DNA of 64,000 nt from Cloeon dipterum (Eukaryota > Arthropoda > Insecta > Ephemeroptera > Baetidae): the NCBI RefSeq assembly GCF_949628265.1, contig NC_088789.1, positions 1,364,001-1,428,000 on the forward strand, read 5' to 3'. The notes under the pieces are model-generated. The model made no database searches. It had not been told where the DNA came from and saw nothing but the letters and a program-made list of their open reading frames with translations. The translations under genes and the position numbers were made by a program. Numbering within the stretch: the stretch's first letter is position 1; the number at the start of each line of letters is the position of its first letter. This document shows, one piece after another, positions 44,801-64,000 of the stretch.

Positions 44801-46741
44801 TCGACGTCGACTGCTTCACCTCGACCACCTCCACGGTGGTGGTGCAGTTTTTGCTGGGGGTGCGTTTCTCGAACGAGTAGGTCGCGGCCAGCATGGCCGA
44901 CGCGTTCAGACTGGCCATCCGCTTGCGCACCACCATGTCCTTCAGGTCCATCAGCATGTCGCACTTTTTCTTCTTTCGCTTCACTTGCTTGGGCTGCGGA
45001 GATGGAGCAGATTCCTCGTCGTCGTCGTCGTCTTCATCATCATCCTCCTCCACCACCGGCTTGGTCTGCTGCTTCTTCTTTTTGGTCTTCTTGGCCGGCT
45101 TGGCGCCCCTGCGGTACGGCACCACCGCTCCCTGGATGGACTCTGAGCCGCTGGTGCTGCTCTCGGACGAGCTGTCGTACCACTGACTAGACTTGGTGGT
45201 CCGCGAGATGCTGCGCGTGGTGGTGGTGGTGGTGGTGGCCGACAGGTGGTTGCTCTCGGCGGACGGCCGCGACGCCTCGTTCTCGTACAGGCAGTGCACC
45301 TTGGCCAGCGCGTTCAGACTGGCCACCCGGTGCTTCTTGGGCTCGGCCCAGAAGCGGAACACGTCCAGCTCGGGCTTCTCGTCCTCAGACGACCAGCCGC
45401 TCGACGACTCGGCGGCGGCCTTCTTCGTCGCCTTGGCCGGCTGCAGGCCCAGCAGATTTCTCTTCTTTGGTGGCAGCATCTTCTGCGCGATCGCTTTGGC
45501 CGGCGGCTTGCTCTCCCGCTTCTTCCCCTTTGGTGCTTCTGGCGAGCTGGGCGCCGACGAAGAGGACGGCTCCGTCTTTTTCCCGCCCTTTTTGCCGCTC
45601 GCCGCTGCCGGTGGTTTGGTGTTTTTGGTACCCGTTTTCTTGGCCGGTGGCTCCTTCTCCACTTTAATTTTGTCGAGCGGCAGGGCGGCCTGCGCGAGCA
45701 GCGCCGCCTCGTCGATCGCTGCCCTGGCCACGAGCCGCTTCTTGAGCGGCGCCATGGCCCTCTTCTTGGGCGGGTTCATCGCCTTGCTGACCGGCTGCTT
45801 CTTCACCTCCTTGGCCGCGGCAGGCTCGGCGTCCTTCTTGACGGCGGCGGCCTCCTTGGCCGCGGCCACCGACTTGAGCCGCTTCTCCTCGGCGGCCGCC
45901 TCCTTGGCCTTGGCGGCGGCCTCGCGGGCCTTGGCGGCGGCCGTCTTCTTGGCGTCCGGCGGCTTGGCCTTTGGTTTCTTGGGGGCTTCATCTTTCGCCT
46001 GGGCTACTTTTTTATCTTTGGTCCCTCTGGGTTCTTTGGCTTTGGAGAGGATTTTGGCGATGGCCGAGTCGGTCAGCTCGATGCTCGCCGGCTCGACCTT
46101 GACCCGTTTCTTGTAGGGCGCCCGCTTGCGCACCTTGCCGTCCTTGGTCAGCAGCGGCTCGTCGCCGCCCTTGGGCTTGGCCGGCTTCTCCTCCTTCTGC
46201 TGCTTCTTGGGAGGGGTGCGCGGCGCCGCCGGCGTCGCTTTCGGCGCCTTCACCTTGCGCAGCGGCTTTTTGACGGGCGGCGCCGCCTTCTCCTTCTTCG
46301 GGGCAGCGGCGGCGGCAGCTTTCTTCTTGGCGGGCGGCGGGCTGGCCAGCTTCTTGGCCTTGGACTTGGCGGCCGCGGTGGTCGGAGGCTCCATCTTCTT
46401 GTCGGGCACTTCCGCCTTGGCGGCTGCGTCCGCCTTCTTCAGCTTGCCCTTGGGCAGAGGCTTCTCGCCGGAGGGGGCCCTGCTGCGGCCCAGCTTTGGC
46501 TGCGCCTTAGTTTTGAGCACGGCCGCCGCATTAGTCTTTCCGGTCGCTGTCTGCTGCTTCTTCTTATTACCGAGTATCACAACGGGGCTCTGCGAGTTCT
46601 TGGGAGGTAGTACGCGGGAAGACCTGGCCGTCTTTGAGCGCATCACTGTTGCGCTATGCTGCCTCAGTCGTCTCAGTGCACAGATTCGCTTCGCATCTTG
46701 CGCACGGCTGCTTGGTGGTGCTTCAAGTCGCCTCACAGAAC
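32854..46741 (-). CDS. wge: winged eye: BAH-domain chromatin protein (seven coding exons; first exon not located)
   Basis: Nuclear BAH-domain protein related to vertebrate BAHD1/BAHCC1/TNRC18 and the insect chromatin factor winged eye. Minus-strand exons: 46741-44310, 42498-42210, 38887-38108, 35680-34647, 34114-33952, 33890-33722 and 33052-32854 (TAG). All junctions are GT-AG with consistent phases, at least 1687 residues. The first large exon is Lys/Ala/Pro-rich and H1-like, then carries two conserved ASLNA motifs ([38 protein letters not shown]), an acidic Asp/Glu run, the segment [20 protein letters not shown], and ends with a His run. The next two exons are Pro/Tyr/His-rich low complexity. 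The BAH domain spans the last exons: [58 protein letters not shown], ending [20 protein letters not shown]. The 46741 exon opens at an acceptor in phase 1, so a 5' exon exists further right. Confidence 0.92.
34190..34495. mobile_element. foldback element, copy 3 (wge intron)
   Basis: The left arm matches 29920-30075 (ACACAAATCGATTTTTGAGG, ATATGAATGCGAGAAGTGCG, CATGCGTCAGAGCTGGCTG). The right arm matches in reverse complement but has lost roughly 60 bp. It sits wholly in the wge intron between 34114 and 34647. Confidence 0.8.
35754..35998. mobile_element. 245 bp TIR element (MITE) in a wge intron
   Basis: Perfect 11 bp terminal inverted repeats CCGGGGGCCAG at 35754-35764 and CTGGCCCCCGG at 35988-35998. 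The interior matches 31712-32055. It has no coding capacity. Confidence 0.8.
36034..36400. repeat. GATGGCGCCA-type inverted-repeat element, copy 1 (wge intron)
   Basis: Starts TTCAAAGCCTCCAATAGATG and ends with the reverse-complement counterpart GGTGGCGCCATCTGTTGG. Inner inverted segments include GCCGTAGAA / TTCTACGGC. Other copies: 39106-39295, 46820-47033 and 58947-59304. Confidence 0.75.
37480..37880 (-). repeat. GC-rich dispersed family, reverse copy in a wge intron
   Basis: In reverse complement it matches the DHX57-intron copies: ACACGGGCGGACGCTCCTTA, the ATCTATTGGTACTCG line, and GGGCCCATAGGGCCCCGCG. A CGCGACCTCAAGG segment is at its left. Confidence 0.65.
39106..39295. repeat. GATGGCGCCA-type inverted-repeat element, copy 2 (wge intron)
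   Basis: Ends TTCGAAGCCGCCAATTGATG / CTGGCGCCATCTGTTGGTC in inverted orientation. A shorter internal segment than copy 1. It is followed directly by a TTTTTACCGATTTCTTGGG repeat (to about 39430) of the family also seen in sxc introns. Confidence 0.7.
39440..42200 (-). other. wge intron with a CpG-rich segment and TATATATA site
   Basis: No exon seen. 39440-40540 is AT-rich. From about 40560 to 42100 it is GC/CpG-rich, with TATATATA at about 41951-41958 beside a GAAAGAAAG tract. This could be an internal promoter for a shorter wge transcript. Open frames here (up to 137 codons) have no coding similarity. Confidence 0.4.
42800..44290 (-). other. wge intron
   Basis: Holds the partial family-1 inverted-repeat copy (43020-43345) and, around 43985-44170, a diverged TTTTTACCAATTCCTTGCG element. 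No exon seen. Confidence 0.5.
43020..43345. repeat. family-1 inverted-repeat element, partial copy
   Basis: Matches the middle and right arm of 838-1310, including ATGATGGAT, AAAGCCATTAG/AAAGCCACTGG, AAATTCGGGAAAATG and TTTTCCAGCTG blocks. Confidence 0.6.
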
Positions 46742-46819
46742 CTGCAATCAACACCGACAACCACGGTTTTAATTAAGAATTATTTCAATTTCTTTGTTCA
46801 ATTCACAAAAACTGGTGTT

Positions 46820-47033
46820 TAAAGCCGCCAACAGATGGCGCCACCCTACATTTCGGATTTTAAGACACTTTCTATGCGATTTAGAACGTAATACTTCTGC
46901 TGTACATTCCGCCACAGAATTAAAAACCAAAAGAAATCATTTACAGTGTCAGGGTTGTGTCTGAAATGGCAGCGAAAGTGCCTAAAAATTTGAGGTATAC
47001 GGTGGCGGCATCTGTTTGCGGCTTTGAGCGCTA
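46820..47033. repeat. GATGGCGCCA-type inverted-repeat element, copy 3
   Basis: Left end AAAGCCGCCAACAGATGGCG, right end GGTGGCGGCATCTGTTTGCG in inverted orientation. It lies about 80 bp upstream of the large wge exon, in the intron leading to it. Confidence 0.7.
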
Positions 47034-47039
47034 AGTTTC

Positions 47040-49600
47040 GTAATTTAACAGCGAGTGTTGTTGATTTTCTGTTAAGATTTCGTCAGTGGCAGCATCAAAA
47101 CAAATGTGATTTAAATTACATCGTTCTTATTCTTATCAAAACCACGTGATTAAAAATATGCGTATGCAAGGATAAAATTTATAATCATAATTCACACGAT
47201 TTTAGTGGAAACTCATTGTGCATATCAAATTATCTAATTTAAACTGTGTATCCTCTATAAATTAAGCAGTTAAAATGCACGAAAAAATAGGATTATGAGG
47301 CAGTAATGTCGATATTATTTTATTGGTTCCAAAGCGAATTTATTTTTGAATGGAAGCCATATTTACAAAGCATAATTATTGATCGCATTTAGAAATCGAT
47401 TTGCGGAGGCAATAAAAAAAATGCCCCTGTTTATTTGTTTGTTTGATAAAAAAAGCTGTCATTTAAGAATATTTTGCCTTGTTGACTGAAGCAAGTAGTT
47501 AATTGTTTTTCAAATTTAGCAACGATTAACTCTAGAAGGTGGAAATATGGAATTTGGACCAAGGAACAGTAAAGTTGTTGTTTAATTTCAGAATTTGCCT
47601 TATTTCTCGCAAAATTTGATGTTTTTTCGCTTTATTTCGATCCCTCTCAACGCTAAATTTCTATTTTTTTTAAAATAAATGAAGCTCGCCGCTTGGTTAA
47701 CATTCAAACCTTTGAGCCGATTTTCTCAAAAATTTGTACGGAAACCTGTAAAATGTTTAGCTTTATGCGGTTTTAAAACTGAAAAGTCACAACTAATGAA
47801 CGTCAACAAGCATCATCCTATTCAATCAAATAATTATGCTGTCTCACAATCAGTGCATCGCCGAAATTTTTAACGATTTTACGTTTGGTCAAGGTTTTTA
47901 CCTTCTTAAAATGACGGTGCACTATAATGAAAAGGTCAGCGTTTGAGGCGCATATTTATATGTTAGGACAAATTCGTGGGCATGCCCCGATTACAATTAA
48001 AAATAATGAGCGGAGCAAGGGGCCCATAATATTTTTTTCGACTTATTGATCACGTATAGGGTTGCTAGGTTACTAGCCATTATCTGTATCTGCCTACCGA
48101 CAATTATAGAGAGCAACGCGTTGGTTTTATTCATGTCAGGAAGCTCAAATTGATTTTGAAGTTGGTAATAATGTGCATGTCATCCAATAGGCGAAAAAAT
48201 GAATGAGAGGATGGAACACGCAAACTTGTCTGTTTATTTGGGTGCCAACAAGAAACGACTCAATCACTAGTTTGCTTTAATCCGCCGCCCTTTGATGTGC
48301 GAAATAAAAACGGCGTTTAGCCTCTTGCCACGCCATAAATGAATCAATCCTCCCTGTGCGAAACAAATAACAGTCGCGCGCGCGGTTACAGTTCGCTTCG
48401 CTGCGGAGAGGCGGGATTAACTTCTTGCCTTCTCGCGGCTTATCGCTTAATAATATGTCTTCAAAGGAAACGGGAGAGAGAGGGAAAAAAATCTGCAAGG
48501 CACATTGATTCAATTCGCCTCTTGCGTAAGTTGAGAGTACCGTAATGAAAATTTCAAAATTTTAAACTTTAAATATTACGTCAATAGTAAGTCGGCTATT
48601 TTGACCTTTTATTTGAGTTTTACAGCGGCGAAAACCTAGAAAAAGACACCAAGTTCGATCAAATTCGAAATCTCAGGGTAACGTCAGGGTCAGACCCTGA
48701 AGATCGATTTCAACCTTGCTAGACTCTCTTCACGTGTCTAAGCAAATAGAATGCGAAAAAATGTATTTGAAGATCGAAAGGCAAACTGCGCATGCGCGGG
48801 CGAGGGTCTTGAGCCCGTTTTGAAACTTCAAATTAAAATTGCAGCAAAACTATCGCGATTGCATCTTTGAAACTTGGTGTGCTAGTGCAGAAATTCACGG
48901 GCCACATTGCAGCCTTGAACCCCGAAAAATCGGAGGGAGCTGTCATCCCTTAATTTTGAATTTTCGAAAAAAGGTCACGCAAGGTGATCTTAACCTTCAA
49001 CCTGTGAATTTTTCGTAAATATTAAAGTCGTTCAGGATCGAAAACTAGGTCGGGCAGTGAAAATTTCAAGGTGATATCTCAACCCTGTCAAGAGTTACAG
49101 TTTAGAATTTGATTTTTGGGAATTTTTCGGAAATAAATTGTACATTTAATTTCGTTTTGGTTGCGCCATGCATCTAGATTATAGAATAAAAAATTCCTCT
49201 TGTCCCATAAATTGCACGTGAAATCTGATAATCGCGGAGCTGCAAAGAAAAATTCACGAGGCAAATTGAAAATCAATTTTGCCGTGCTGGCTATCTATAT
49301 TATCAAGGTGGTTACGGAAACTAAATCAATAATGCACCGACACAAACAAATCAGGAACAATCGGACACCTCAGGGTGCTTGGCACGAAAAGTCAACGCTC
49401 ACCAACTTGTGGATTTCGCACGCCACTGCGAGTGGGAAAGAAAATCAAATAATCAAGTCTCGTAGTAAGTAGTGTTGCAGTGAGACCTTATATGTTAGAA
49501 AACTGACCCTGGCAAAGGTACTCGATGGCGAATAAATAAATAGAACGCTATTTATGCAAGCAGGCGCACGCTTCTGTATCTATAATATAAAACGCCCCTC
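47040..49600. other. wge 5' region, no exon identified
   Basis: AT-rich and mostly unique. At 48640-49100 there is a looser repeat-like tract with CTCAGGGT and GGTCAGACCCTGAAG, possibly a decayed relative of the GC-rich dispersed family. The missing first wge exon must lie here or in 49600-50200. Confidence 0.4.
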
Positions 49601-50640
49601 TCACCTCGAGGATAAATAAATATTTACACAATCGGCTGCGCTGTCACAAATCAAACGCATAAACACGCGTCAAAATAAACGCACAATTTTTCTTTCGACT
49701 TCCGACGATCCGCGTGCGACTTCCGCGATGCCTTTGTGGCGTGCGAATTTCGGTGCGAATAACCCTTGGCTAATTGCGCCAGCAGGAGTGAACGAACTCA
49801 CTCGATTCACGTTCTGCATGACTGTGCAAATAGGTATTTACTGACTCGAACAGGCCGAAATAGCGGCCGATTCGGCAGGCGGAGTGGCTGGCGCGGTGGC
49901 CGCTGGCCTTACCTGGCCGCTGCTGCGCGGGACGGCTGGCTTCTCGCGCGACGTGCACCGACCCCTTTGCTTATTTTTTTCCGAATTGGGCTGCAGTGTG
50001 TGTCTGCGTGTGGCGCGAATCGGGCCGAAATCGCCGACGGAGGCGGCCGACTGGGCCTCGGCGGTGCTCGCTGCAGGCTTTGGTCCAACTTCAGCAGAGC
50101 AGCACTGCCAGAGCAGGCTGGGTGATCACATTATTCTTGCCGATGCACTCGGTGTCGAAAACATTACACATCCCTCGAGGAACAACTGTAATGGCGCACC
50201 CATTTTGATCACACTAGTGCAGCTTATTGTCGGCTTTAGGAACTAAAATGTTGCGTAAAAGCGCAACTTTTTGCTGCGTGGCTCAAAGCTGCCCGTCGCT
50301 GCTGCCATCTGTCTTCACCAGCGCCAATCGCGTTGGCCGGCCGTCGATACTCGGATTCTGCCTTTTGGTGCTTTTGGTCGATAATCGGATTAAATGCCCC
50401 TTTACGTCGCCTCTCGCTCTTTTGCTATTAAACCAGGGTAGGCTTGGCAAAAGAGTTTCTCGTTTTCTATGTGGGGCTGGAAGATCCGCCATTTTAATGA
50501 TAGTTAATTTCGTTAATTTTACTATGTTAAACCAGACAAGATGGCGATGCGTCCAGTCTCTCTTTTAGAAAGTTAGAAACTTCTCCGCTTAGCCAACTCT
50601 CATCTGGAACCATGCGATGTTGGTGTGGCAGGGTTGGCAT
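49600..50640. other. wge/sxc divergent upstream region (CpG-rich)
   Basis: GC- and CpG-rich DNA between the minus-strand gene wge and the plus-strand gene sxc. It most likely holds the wge promoter and first exon. Open frames up to 120 codons on both strands have no family features. Confidence 0.45.
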
Positions 50641-50649
50641 TTCACCACA

Positions 50650-50845
50650 GCTGGTTCCGCGTTCTGATTGGCTGGCGGCCTTCGCCATATTTCCGTCGGT
50701 AGGTCCATTTGATGCAGTCACCGAGTCGATAGTTTGAAGACACCATTTCTGCAGCTCGCGGCTTCTATCTGGCTAAAATTTTAGTTATTTCATGAAAATC
50801 GCCAGCGGAGACTCTTGCTTGTCTTGCGAAGACTTGTGTACTTAG
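50650..50845 (+). other. probable 5' UTR exon and promoter of sxc
   Basis: The exon end ACTTAG|GTGAGATG at 50845 is a strong donor, and the next acceptor (TTGCAG at 51607) lies just before the coding start at 51618. The upstream GCCATATTTCCG stretch is promoter-like. The exact transcription start is unknown. Confidence 0.45.
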
Positions 50846-51617
50846 GTGAGATGTCGATGGGTTTTAAATAATTAATTTTCCTCCCTGCTCTGTGTTTATT
50901 GGAGAGCTCGAAGCATGTTTAAGATTTTTAACGTTTCCCCTGACCCTTCGACGTTTCAAGGTCTTCAAGCTGGAATGGAAAATTTCAGTTTCTCAATAGC
51001 TCGATAAACGTAAATTTTTGTATTTTATTTCAACGCGGGTTTCTGTACTCCCTTGACGTTTGTTATGTGTATCATTAAAATACATATTTTGAACGGATGA
51101 TATTCTTGTAATCTGTGTCGATGCATAGTATTTATTTTTTAGTACAACATAGCAACAGCGTAATTAATTGAAGTTTAAATGCAGAATTAAGCAACTGGAT
51201 ATAATGCCTAGAGAATTTAACTATTCGCACCTAAATTCGGTTGAATTATGTAGGATTAGGCAACCCTCTTCGCATATTAATTTAGGTGCTACTCAGAATT
51301 AAAAGGCTCCCTATTTTATAATACACTATATTGAAATATTCTTATAGATTTGTTGACATTATTTTAAAATTTACCGTGTTGCTCTTTTGATAACTAAATG
51401 AAAAACAACACCCAAAAACTGTATTGTCCATTACACTTCTCAACAGAAATTTGTATGTAGACTCGAGGAAATTATATTTTTTCCACTGAGCTATCCTGAG
51501 CAGCTATTAGTGGATACTATAGAATAATAAGCTCTTGCTCAAACCAAATAAAAACAATCGCTTTCAAATCTGTATTAAATTTAAGTTGGTTTTACTTTTT
51601 GTTGCAGCCATTTCCAA

Positions 51618-62862
<11,245 letters not shown>

Positions 62863-62906
62863 ATATCATCTTGTCTGTATGTATTTTCTAATTTAGTTTC
62901 TTTGTA

Positions 62907-62912
62907 TTTATT
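62907..62912 (-). promoter_or_regulatory. polyadenylation signal AATAAA (minus) for the ODAD-like gene
   Basis: The plus strand reads TTTATT 53 bp beyond the minus-strand stop at 62965, inside the sxc 3' UTR. Confidence 0.55.
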
Positions 62913-62928
62913 ATGTGAAAAGACCATC

Positions 62929-62934
62929 AATAAA
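62929..62934 (+). promoter_or_regulatory. polyadenylation signal AATAAA for sxc
   Basis: AATAAA 67 bp past the sxc stop codon; cleavage would fall near 62950, inside the 3' UTR of the convergent ODAD gene. Confidence 0.6.
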
Positions 62935-62964
62935 CCAATGATTATGTAGTTATTGGACAAAAAA

Positions 62965-64000
62965 TTAAACCATTTTCTTAGCTTGCATGCTCATGCGATT
63001 CCTTCCAGGCCTGAAAAACCGCCTCCTGGATTTAGAGTCGACTAGCATCTGCGCTTGGCGTTTGATGAAGTTTCTAGTCGGAATTTCCTCTTCCTCCGAC
63101 TGCACCTCTTTGCTCTTCTGACTGTTCTGTTGAATTTCTGTTCTTTCGCTCGACGACTGGTGAGTGTAGCCGGCTCGACTTCCGAGCCGAGAGTGCGAGG
63201 CCCGCTCTCGCATTCGTTGCTCCTGCAGTGACCAACTGAAATTAATTTAACTGAGATTAAATTAAAATAGGCAAACCTCCTGCTTTTGCTGGGCGAGCTT
63301 GTGGGCCGCCAGCACTGCGTCCTCCACGAATAGCAGAGCAATGTGGTCCAAGTCCTTGCCTTCCGTGTCCAGTTTGTCCTCGTTCAAGTTGAACTCCTGC
63401 CGAATATTTTCAGATTTTCGGTTGCTTTTTTATGGAGTTTTCTTACTCTGAGAGAGTTGTAAATTTCAAGCAAGCATTTCATAATTCTCTCTTTAGTAGA
63501 CTTTCTCTCTTTGGTTTTCTTTATTATGTTGCACAGGTTTTTACCCTCTTGGACAATTTTTTCCTTTAATTCCTCTATTTCTTCTACATTTCTGAAAGAG
63601 AAATAAATTTTTATTATATCTATCAAACGCTTGAGACTCTCTCTGACATCTCCTTGCTCTTGACTTCTGCAGTGAATTTAGACATCTCCAATTTAGAAAT
63701 CAGTTCGCTCCTCTGAGCTTCCATCTTCCTCTTGTCATCTTCAGTCAAGCCCCTCAAATAGGTCAGTCGGTTTCTGGTCTCCTTCTGGCTGACAAACCTG
63801 TGCGTCACCATGCTTGGCTCAACTTCCCCTACAAAATTGTAAAAAGTGTCTATTAATTTAAATCTAGAGGTCAAAAATTAAAAAATGCAGGAAAAAAATG
63901 TCTTTTAGCAATTGGGTCGTTTCAGCCGCCGCCTTAAATCTCTAAAATAAACTGATTTTCATGCCTGTGGCCACCATGAGCTTCTTGTAGGAATCCTCCA
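62965..64000 (-). CDS. outer dynein arm docking coiled-coil protein (ODAD3/CCDC151-like), C-terminal part; continues off right edge
   Basis: Coiled-coil protein of the CCDC63/CCDC114/CCDC151 group, which docks outer dynein arms on axonemal doublets. Minus-strand exons in view: >64000-63965, 63828-63648, 63591-63447, 63396-63277 and 63222-62965. Phases join (the 63648 donor AT|GTCAGA is weak). The first intron uses a GC donor: ACAG|GCATGA joins GGGAAG to give VATGEVEPSMVTHRF, matching the family's ATG-x-V-x-x-F junction. Later segments are Lys/Glu heptad-rich (NVEEIEELKEKIVQEGKNL, ERIMKCLLEIYNSLR), then LDHIALLFVEDAVLAAHKLA. The tail is basic and ends RRRFFRPGRNRMSMQAKKMV. Its stop lies 102 bp from that of sxc. 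Family assignment is good; which of the three paralogues is less certain, CCDC151 being my best guess. Confidence 0.65.

Noticed and set aside
44334-46610. Long plus-strand open frames (270, 307 and 454 codons) opposite the large wge exon
   Set aside because: They are antisense shadows of the Lys/Ala/Pro-rich, GC-biased wge coding exon. They translate to low-complexity Leu/Gly/Arg/His repeats with no domain.
50227-50568. 113-codon plus-strand frame between wge and sxc
   Set aside because: No similarity or signal; it reads through a CpG-rich promoter region.

Overview
The window is nuclear DNA of an arthropod, most probably an insect. Evidence: multi-exon genes with GT-AG introns, AT-rich introns around GC-richer exons, many short inverted-repeat elements, and the insect-type gene winged eye. 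The species cannot be named from this sequence alone. All gene models were built by hand: an exon was accepted only where splice sites, reading phase and family similarity (where there was any) agreed.

Layout. 1-3.0 kb: the 5' end of Utx (H3K27 demethylase), minus strand, running off the left edge. 3.5-15.5 kb: a repeat-rich block holding two small convergent three-exon genes I do not recognise (4719-5219 plus; 6362-6942 minus). They share the same intron phases and the same layout: a hydrophobic N-terminus, a Cys-bearing middle and a hydrophobic C-terminus. Around them lie copies of a ~620-640 bp repeat, a 2.9 kb long-inverted-repeat element nested in one copy, a SINE-like insertion and a 1.85 kb GC-rich insertion. 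15.6-16.7 kb: a small ankyrin-repeat gene. 17.8-20.4 kb: MTPAP, minus. 20.9-22.9 kb: TTC4/Dpit47, plus, divergent from MTPAP. 24.0-29.8 kb: DHX57, plus. 29.9-32.8 kb: foldback/MITE-type elements only. 32.85-46.74 kb: winged eye (BAH-domain chromatin protein), minus, seven coding exons, with its first exon not located. 50.8-62.9 kb: sxc/Ogt (nucleocytoplasmic O-GlcNAc transferase), plus, with a complete 14-exon coding region of 1041 codons. 62.97-64 kb: the 3' part of an outer-dynein-arm docking coiled-coil gene (ODAD/CCDC151-like), minus, tail to tail with sxc and running off the right edge.

Three genes here (Utx, wge, sxc) act in chromatin and Polycomb/Trithorax biology. The others serve mitochondrial mRNA polyadenylation, Hsp90 co-chaperoning, RNA helicase function and ciliary dynein docking. 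Introns and intergenic DNA carry at least nine dispersed repeat families, several present in more than one gene of the window. The most novel item is the pair of small secreted or membrane-anchored proteins at 4.7-6.9 kb.
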